Source of the DNA: a virus
Length of the DNA: 32,251 nucleotides
Reading direction: 5' to 3' (one strand)
IMG/VR virus record: IMGVR_UViG_3300030333_001570
Span: 1 to 32,251 of that record
The notes below the pieces were generated by a model, which searched no databases, was not told the DNA's origin, and saw only the letters and a program-made list of their open reading frames with translations. Both the position numbers and the translations under genes were made by a program. Positions 29,194 to 32,251 of this stretch are shown here, in pieces; the stretch's first letter is position 1; each line of letters starts with the position of its first letter.

Positions 29194-29410
29194 ACCACCT
29201 TCTTCTATTCATTTTCTTTTCGAGTTCGTCTATCCTTTCAACGGCTTGGTTTAAAACTCTAGAACGATAAAAGGATTGCTTTAGTAATACCGCGCATAGT
29301 TTTTTTATATCTTCATGGTCTTCATTATTTAAGACTTCTCTTACATCTTTTTCTAAAGTTAATTCTTCCTCTAATGAAGGTTGAACAATTAACCATTGTG
29401 CTAGAGGCAT
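29180..29410 (-). CDS. Small helical protein, unknown
   Basis: The product is 76 aa: MPLAQWLIVQPSLEEELTLE, then EDIKKLCAVLLKQSFYRSRV and a final ELEKKMNRRRWFKLG. It is helical and ends in a basic tail. GGAGG lies nine bases before its ATG (TTTGGAGGAATAAGAAAATG). Its 3' end overlaps the sigma-factor gene by 14 bases in convergent orientation, so the two transcripts run into each other. Unknown function. Confidence 0.65.
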   Translation of the reverse strand: MPLAQWLIVQPSLEEELTLEKDVREVLNNEDHEDIKKLCAVLLKQSFYRSRVLNQAVERIDELEKKMNRRRWFKLG

Positions 29411-29414
29411 TTTC

Positions 29415-29585
29415 TTATTCCTCCAAATCTTTTTCTAATTCTGCTGCCTTTGCATTTAATCCTGTGAATAATCCATGCATTGGATGATCTAAACGGTGTC
29501 TACCGTCAAGAACATATAAGCGATCCATCCTTAATGCTCTTTGGCGGTTTTCTTCTACCCAGGCTTGACCCATTTGAAATTTCAT
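29415..29585 (-). CDS. Small protein with DGRH/HPMHGLFTGL motif (cyanophage family)
   Basis: The product is 56 aa, found by hand: MKFQMGQAWVEENRQRALRM, then DRLYVLDGRHRLDHPMHGL followed by FTGLNAKAAELEKDLEE. The pattern D-G-R-x(5)-HPxHGLxTGL matches, as I recall, a small-protein family repeatedly seen in cyanophages (variants HPLHGLYTGL). This supports a cyanobacterial host. The stop lies four bases before the next ATG in the same leftward group. The function is not known. Confidence 0.68.
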   Translation of the reverse strand: MKFQMGQAWVEENRQRALRMDRLYVLDGRHRLDHPMHGLFTGLNAKAAELEKDLEE

Positions 29586-29592
29586 AAAGACC

Positions 29593-29769
29593 TTATAAGC
29601 TTCTTAATTTTCGCGGCTTTGGCGTGTTAGCAGCAACGTCTTTCTCTAATTGATTCATACGATGAAATAACTCTCTAATATCCCTCTCTCGCCGGTTGCT
29701 AATATTAGCGAGCGCCATAATAAAAGCGGAAGCGATAGCACCAATGATTGCGGCTGTTATTTCTTGCAA
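29593..29769 (-). CDS. Small membrane protein with coiled coil
   Basis: The product is 58 aa. A hydrophobic N-terminal helix (EITAAIIGAIASAFIMALA) is followed by a charged coiled coil (NRRERDIRELFHRMNQLEKD) and a basic end. The start is TTG; a stop codon lies directly upstream in frame, and no ATG precedes the membrane helix. This is an N-terminal membrane anchor with a cytoplasmic coiled coil, seen in some phage holin-associated or Rz-like small proteins. It begins 28 bases from a divergent gene (29798). The start-codon choice lowers confidence. Confidence 0.55.
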   Translation of the reverse strand: MQEITAAIIGAIASAFIMALANISNRRERDIRELFHRMNQLEKDVAANTPKPRKLRSL

Positions 29770-29797
29770 CTATTCTTAAAGTGGCTACCTCCATATT

Positions 29798-30256
29798 ATG
29801 AACAATGAAACCCCAATCCAACAGGAAGAAAAAAAAGAAAACAAAAAAAAAGGGATATTAGGAAAACTTCAAGAGATAACCCCAGACAAGGATGAACAGG
29901 TAGCACTCATTGGGGTTGCGGTCAGGCTCGGAATTGTCATTTGGAGCGGATTTATCTTGACATTGGCGTACGTAGATTTGCCTGGCTTCCAAAAGCAGAA
30001 TTTTGATCCCACATTTATAGCTTCGGTTTTTACAGGAGCTTTAAGTACATTTGGCCTTGCTACAGCTAAAGACAAAAAGAATGGTAACGGTGTTACAAAA
30101 GAAGATATGGAAGCCATGATTGCAAAAAGCAATACAACAGGTGGTGAACAAATCATTAGAGTACAGACCCCTATAACTATTTCTGGAGCCGAGGTTGTTA
30201 AGACCGATCCAATCACAGGAAAGGACATTGACCCCGTGACAGGCAAACTCACATGA
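29798..30256 (+). CDS. Holin-like membrane protein
   Basis: The product is 152 aa. After a charged, Lys/Glu-rich start (residues 1-30) come two hydrophobic segments, IGVAVRLGIVIWSGFILTLA (39-58) and FIASVFTGALSTFGLATAKD (73-90), then a polar C-terminal region. Two membrane helices with a short loop fit a holin or a related membrane-disrupting protein. The first gene of the rightward exported-protein cassette; its stop overlaps the next ATG (ATGA). No lysin gene is adjacent, so the lysis role is an inference. Confidence 0.58.
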   Translation: MNNETPIQQEEKKENKKKGILGKLQEITPDKDEQVALIGVAVRLGIVIWSGFILTLAYVDLPGFQKQNFDPTFIASVFTGALSTFGLATAKDKKNGNGVTKEDMEAMIAKSNTTGGEQIIRVQTPITISGAEVVKTDPITGKDIDPVTGKLT

Positions 30257-30750
30257 AAAGACTTTTCCTACTGCTTCTCTTAGCGTCTCCTGTTAGTGCA
30301 GATATGACGCATAGCATAACGACTTCAACTCAGCTTTCAGTCAACGGCGCTTACACTGATGCCAACAGAATAGGAAGTACTTACTCAGTCTCAGGTTCCA
30401 ATATTAAAGTTGCGACTGATGCTCACTTCGGCAAGCTAACTGCTGGTACTGCTACAACAGCAGCAACACTTGATGTTGGAGCGTATGACGTAAACACAGC
30501 AGGTTCAGCTTTTTCTTTTTCAGAAAGTTGGACTCAAGGTGATGCTACAAATCCAATAGGATCAGGTGTTGATGTGACTTCAGGTGTAGTAGCTGATATG
30601 CCAGCTTACGGTGAAGTTTTAACGATGTCAGGAGGTGTCGCTGGTGATTTAGCTGGAACAATTACAAGCGCTGGAGTTATCGAACTCACGGCTGGAGGAG
30701 CCAATACAAGTGCTATTGGTTCTGTCGTTACAAGTCTTACCGTCAAATAA
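30253..30750 (+). CDS. Exported phage protein with signal peptide
   Basis: The product is 165 aa. A signal peptide MKRLFLLLLLASPVSADMTH is cleaved after Ala in VSA (position ~16). The mature part is Thr/Ser/Gly/Ala-rich and beta-type, with QLSVNGAYTDANRIGSTYSV and SVSGSNIKVATDAHF, and no cysteine. It shares a TYSVSGSNI-type stretch with the next exported protein (TYSINGTNI), so the two may derive from one module. It should reach the periplasm or outer membrane. The function is unknown. Confidence 0.72.
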   Translation: MKRLFLLLLLASPVSADMTHSITTSTQLSVNGAYTDANRIGSTYSVSGSNIKVATDAHFGKLTAGTATTAATLDVGAYDVNTAGSAFSFSESWTQGDATNPIGSGVDVTSGVVADMPAYGEVLTMSGGVAGDLAGTITSAGVIELTAGGANTSAIGSVVTSLTVK

Positions 30751-30845
30751 TGCATATTCCTTTTATCGTTGCCTTCTTTGGTTTAATCTTCGTCGCTGTT
30801 TTTCACCTACTATTATGGCTGCATTTTATGGATCCTAATAGATAG
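30750..30845 (+). CDS. 31-residue membrane peptide
   Basis: The frame is MHIPFIVAFFGLIFVAVFHL then LLWLHFMDPNR, one hydrophobic helix of about 20 residues with a short polar end. The ATG shares a base with the previous stop (TAATG), and the next gene begins directly after its stop, so it sits in a fully coupled operon between two exported proteins. Very small phage membrane peptides like this are often lysis or exclusion factors. Function unknown. Confidence 0.5.
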   Translation: MHIPFIVAFFGLIFVAVFHLLLWLHFMDPNR

Positions 30846-31274
30846 ATGAAACGCTATCTGCCGCTATTATTAATATTAAATACCCCTCAAGTCCTAGCTG
30901 TGCCAGTCGTTCCTAACTTTTCCTCTGGTACGATGTCAGCAGTCACACGCACCACACAAAATGTTACTGAAACTATCGTCTCTACTGATTTCAACACTGG
31001 GCACACTTATTCGATTAATGGAACGAATATTGCTATTGATGGTGACACCATTGCACCGCCACCCTCTGAAGTTGTCGAAACGATTAACGGAGTAAGTTAT
31101 ACATGGACAGGCGCAGATTTAAGTCAGAAGCCAAACGTCACGATTGCCAATCCAGGTCAAGCGTTCCAATACGTCGAAAGTTACATTGGCCCTTCGCTTC
31201 AAAATATAACAACAATCAATCGAACAACAGTCTTAGAAAGTGTTACCGAAACAACCTCAGTCTTCTCGCAATAA
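30846..31274 (+). CDS. Exported phage protein with signal peptide
   Basis: The product is 142 aa. It starts MKRYLPLLLILNTPQVLAVP, a short signal peptide with cleavage after Ala. The mature part is Thr/Val/Asn-rich and beta-type: VTETIVSTDFNTGHTYSING, then GVSYTWTGADLSQKPNVTIA and FQYVESYIGPSLQNITTINR. A proline-rich stretch is in the middle (DTIAPPPSEVVE). It resembles the previous exported protein around TGHTYSINGTNI. Its last 57 codons overlap a different reading frame (see the next gene). The function is unknown. Confidence 0.7.
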   Translation: MKRYLPLLLILNTPQVLAVPVVPNFSSGTMSAVTRTTQNVTETIVSTDFNTGHTYSINGTNIAIDGDTIAPPPSEVVETINGVSYTWTGADLSQKPNVTIANPGQAFQYVESYIGPSLQNITTINRTTVLESVTETTSVFSQ

Positions 31275-31870
31275 TATTATTTAGTGGACAAAGTGCGTTA
31301 GCAAATGTAAGTCAAACTGCTGCTCCTGTGGCGAATACATCAGCCAGTCTGACCAATATGGCGATACAAACTTTGCAAGGAAATCTCATACAAAATCAGT
31401 ACGGAGGAGGAGTGGTTTGTCAGGGGCCAATGGTCACATTTTCTCCCTTCATTACTGACTCACATACGTTCCAAAAACCTAGAGAATACTGGTACGATGC
31501 TCCAGTGTACAGCGACGAAGGAGACCTTTTATTCCATCAAAGAACACGTACAGGACAGAAAGATAACTTCGCATTTAACGTCGGAGCAAGTTTAACTTTT
31601 TCAATGCCACTTGATCGGAGGTTTCAAGAACGTTGTTTGAAAAATGCAAAGCTACAAGGAGAACATCAGCAGCAACTAATTGATAATAAAAAATTAGACT
31701 GGCACATCGCAAGATTAAAACAGTGCGGACTGCTCAAAAGAGACGGTATTGAATTTGCCGCTAATTCTCCTTACTTCCATCTCTGTGAAGATGTTGTTGT
31801 TAAACCTAAAATGGGTCAAGTATTACCGCACCGACACCTTATCTCTTCTCCAAAAATAGAAGAGAAATAA
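31103..31870 (+). CDS. Exported/membrane phage protein; start uncertain
   Basis: The longest form is 255 aa, but its first ~57 residues overlap the previous gene in another frame and look like a shadow (very basic, low complexity). The likely real protein begins near the hydrophobic run LSLLAIILFSGQSALANVSQ, a signal-peptide pattern with ALA cleavage. No ATG, GTG or TTG lies in frame between the ATG at 31103 and this segment. The mature part has GGGVVCQGPMVTFSPFITDS, then DNFAFNVGASLTFSMPLDRR and a helical part with a Cys pair (LKQCGLLKRDGIEFAANSPY, then FHLCEDVVVKP). The open region after the signal looks conserved-type and real. The frame is -1 relative to the preceding gene. Confidence 0.68.
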   Translation: MDRRRFKSEAKRHDCQSRSSVPIRRKLHWPFASKYNNNQSNNSLRKCYRNNLSLLAIILFSGQSALANVSQTAAPVANTSASLTNMAIQTLQGNLIQNQYGGGVVCQGPMVTFSPFITDSHTFQKPREYWYDAPVYSDEGDLLFHQRTRTGQKDNFAFNVGASLTFSMPLDRRFQERCLKNAKLQGEHQQQLIDNKKLDWHIARLKQCGLLKRDGIEFAANSPYFHLCEDVVVKPKMGQVLPHRHLISSPKIEEK

Positions 31871-31943
31871 CTGACGCTCCAACAGAGCAGAGGCTAAGTT
31901 AATAGCTTGGTAATGGGTCTTGTCTTTTCTCCTCTTCTATTTT
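31853..31943. terminator. Inverted repeat between convergent genes (possible bidirectional terminator)
   Basis: AAAATAGAAGAG (31853-31864) and CTCTTCTATTTT (31932-31943) are perfect complements, 67 bases apart, flanking the convergent 3' ends of the exported-protein gene and the last leftward gene. On the plus strand the right arm is followed by ACTTTATTTTTT. The long loop makes it unusual for an intrinsic terminator, but T-rich tracts on both sides and the convergent layout favour that role. Confidence 0.45.
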
Positions 31944-32251
31944 ACTTTATTTTTTAACGGTGGCAAACCTTTCTTCTCTCTGTAAGCATTTGTAATTTTT
32001 TCAGATAAATTTGGTCGTTTTATTTTCTTACCTAATATCTTTTTCACCCTATTCACTACCTGCTTAATAATCGGTTTGACAGCCTTTAATAATATTGGTG
32101 TAGATAGTGCAGCAGTAGTAGCCACAAGAGTAATTCCGCTCGTTTTCACCACTTGCGGGACAGTAGGTATTGCATCAATTATCTGTTGTTGAACATTTAA
32201 TTTTTTATATCTAGTTACACAACGGTTTCCGACCAATTCATACCTAACAAT
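31937..32251 (-). CDS. Membrane-associated basic protein, N-terminus outside the window
   Basis: The frame is open from the window edge (first visible residues IVRYELVGNRCVTRYKKLNV), so the true start lies beyond. A hydrophobic helix, SGITLVATTAALSTPILL, is followed by a strongly basic tail (KPIIKQVVNRVKKILGKKIK, then KRPNLSEKITNAYREKKGLP). One membrane segment plus a Lys-rich cytoplasmic domain is seen. The leftward direction is the same as J. Nothing in it is recognised as a known family; holin-like or membrane-attached assembly roles are open. Confidence 0.55.
   Translation of the reverse strand: MVRYELVGNRCVTRYKKLNVQQQIIDAIPTVPQVVKTSGITLVATTAALSTPILLKAVKPIIKQVVNRVKKILGKKIKRPNLSEKITNAYREKKGLPPLKNKVK

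Noticed and set aside
1-32251. CRISPR array, insertion sequence or transposase
   Set aside because: No regularly spaced repeat series and no transposase motif were found. The only direct repeats are two-copy (10973/10993 and 23487/23508).

Overview
The window looks like most of the genome of a tailed dsDNA phage with a long, non-contractile, lambda-like tail (siphovirus morphology), most probably infecting marine picocyanobacteria. The cyanobacterial host is inferred mainly from a complete group-2 type sigma-70 factor at 28.3-29.2 kb, a small protein with a DGRH/HPMHGLFTGL motif that I associate with cyanophages, and the moderately AT-rich, tightly packed coding style. No integrase or CI-type repressor is visible, so a lytic lifestyle is favoured. 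The endolysin and DNA polymerase are not visible either.

Leftward late arm (about 1-21.6 kb, minus strand). In transcription order it holds: a winged-helix replication protein; a zinc-finger protein; a small protein; then a coupled trio of ParB-like protein, FkbM-type methyltransferase and JBP/TET-like 2OG-Fe(II) dioxygenase. Next come TerS, TerL, portal, a very large head-morphogenesis protein with a C-terminal ADP-ribosyltransferase, scaffold, major capsid, a beta-rich decoration-like protein, head-tail connectors, tail terminator, two tandem tail-tube paralogues, the tail chaperones G and G-T (with a canonical -1 slippery site), tape measure, and tail-tip proteins M, L, K, I and J. J runs off the left edge. 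Most junctions are ATGA or TAATG overlaps, which points to one polycistronic, translationally coupled unit.

Middle region (21.6-23.6 kb). rusA is divergent from the replication gene with only 4 bp between the start codons. A leftward cluster of very small genes follows, punctuated by three intrinsic terminators. A possible structured RNA lies at 22091-22200. A regulatory gap at 23.44-23.63 kb has 21-bp-spaced repeats over a predicted leftward promoter, plus a dyad.

Rightward arm (23.6-29.2 kb, plus strand). Small early genes are followed by a recombination module: RecE-like nuclease, a ParB/DGQHRL-type protein and a probable single-strand annealing protein. Then come an HTH protein, two small proteins and the sigma factor, which may switch host polymerase to phage promoters. 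Three small leftward genes follow, and then a rightward cassette of a holin-like membrane protein, three probable exported proteins and a 31-residue membrane peptide. At the right edge a leftward gene, open to the boundary, converges on this cassette; if the genome is circular or circularly permuted it could lie downstream of J.

Most interesting candidates: the ParB/methyltransferase/dioxygenase trio as a DNA-modification system; the ADP-ribosyltransferase on a head protein; the phage sigma factor; the exported-protein cassette with its unexplained reading-frame overlap; and the structured RNA element. All function calls rest on motif recognition by eye; no database search was run.
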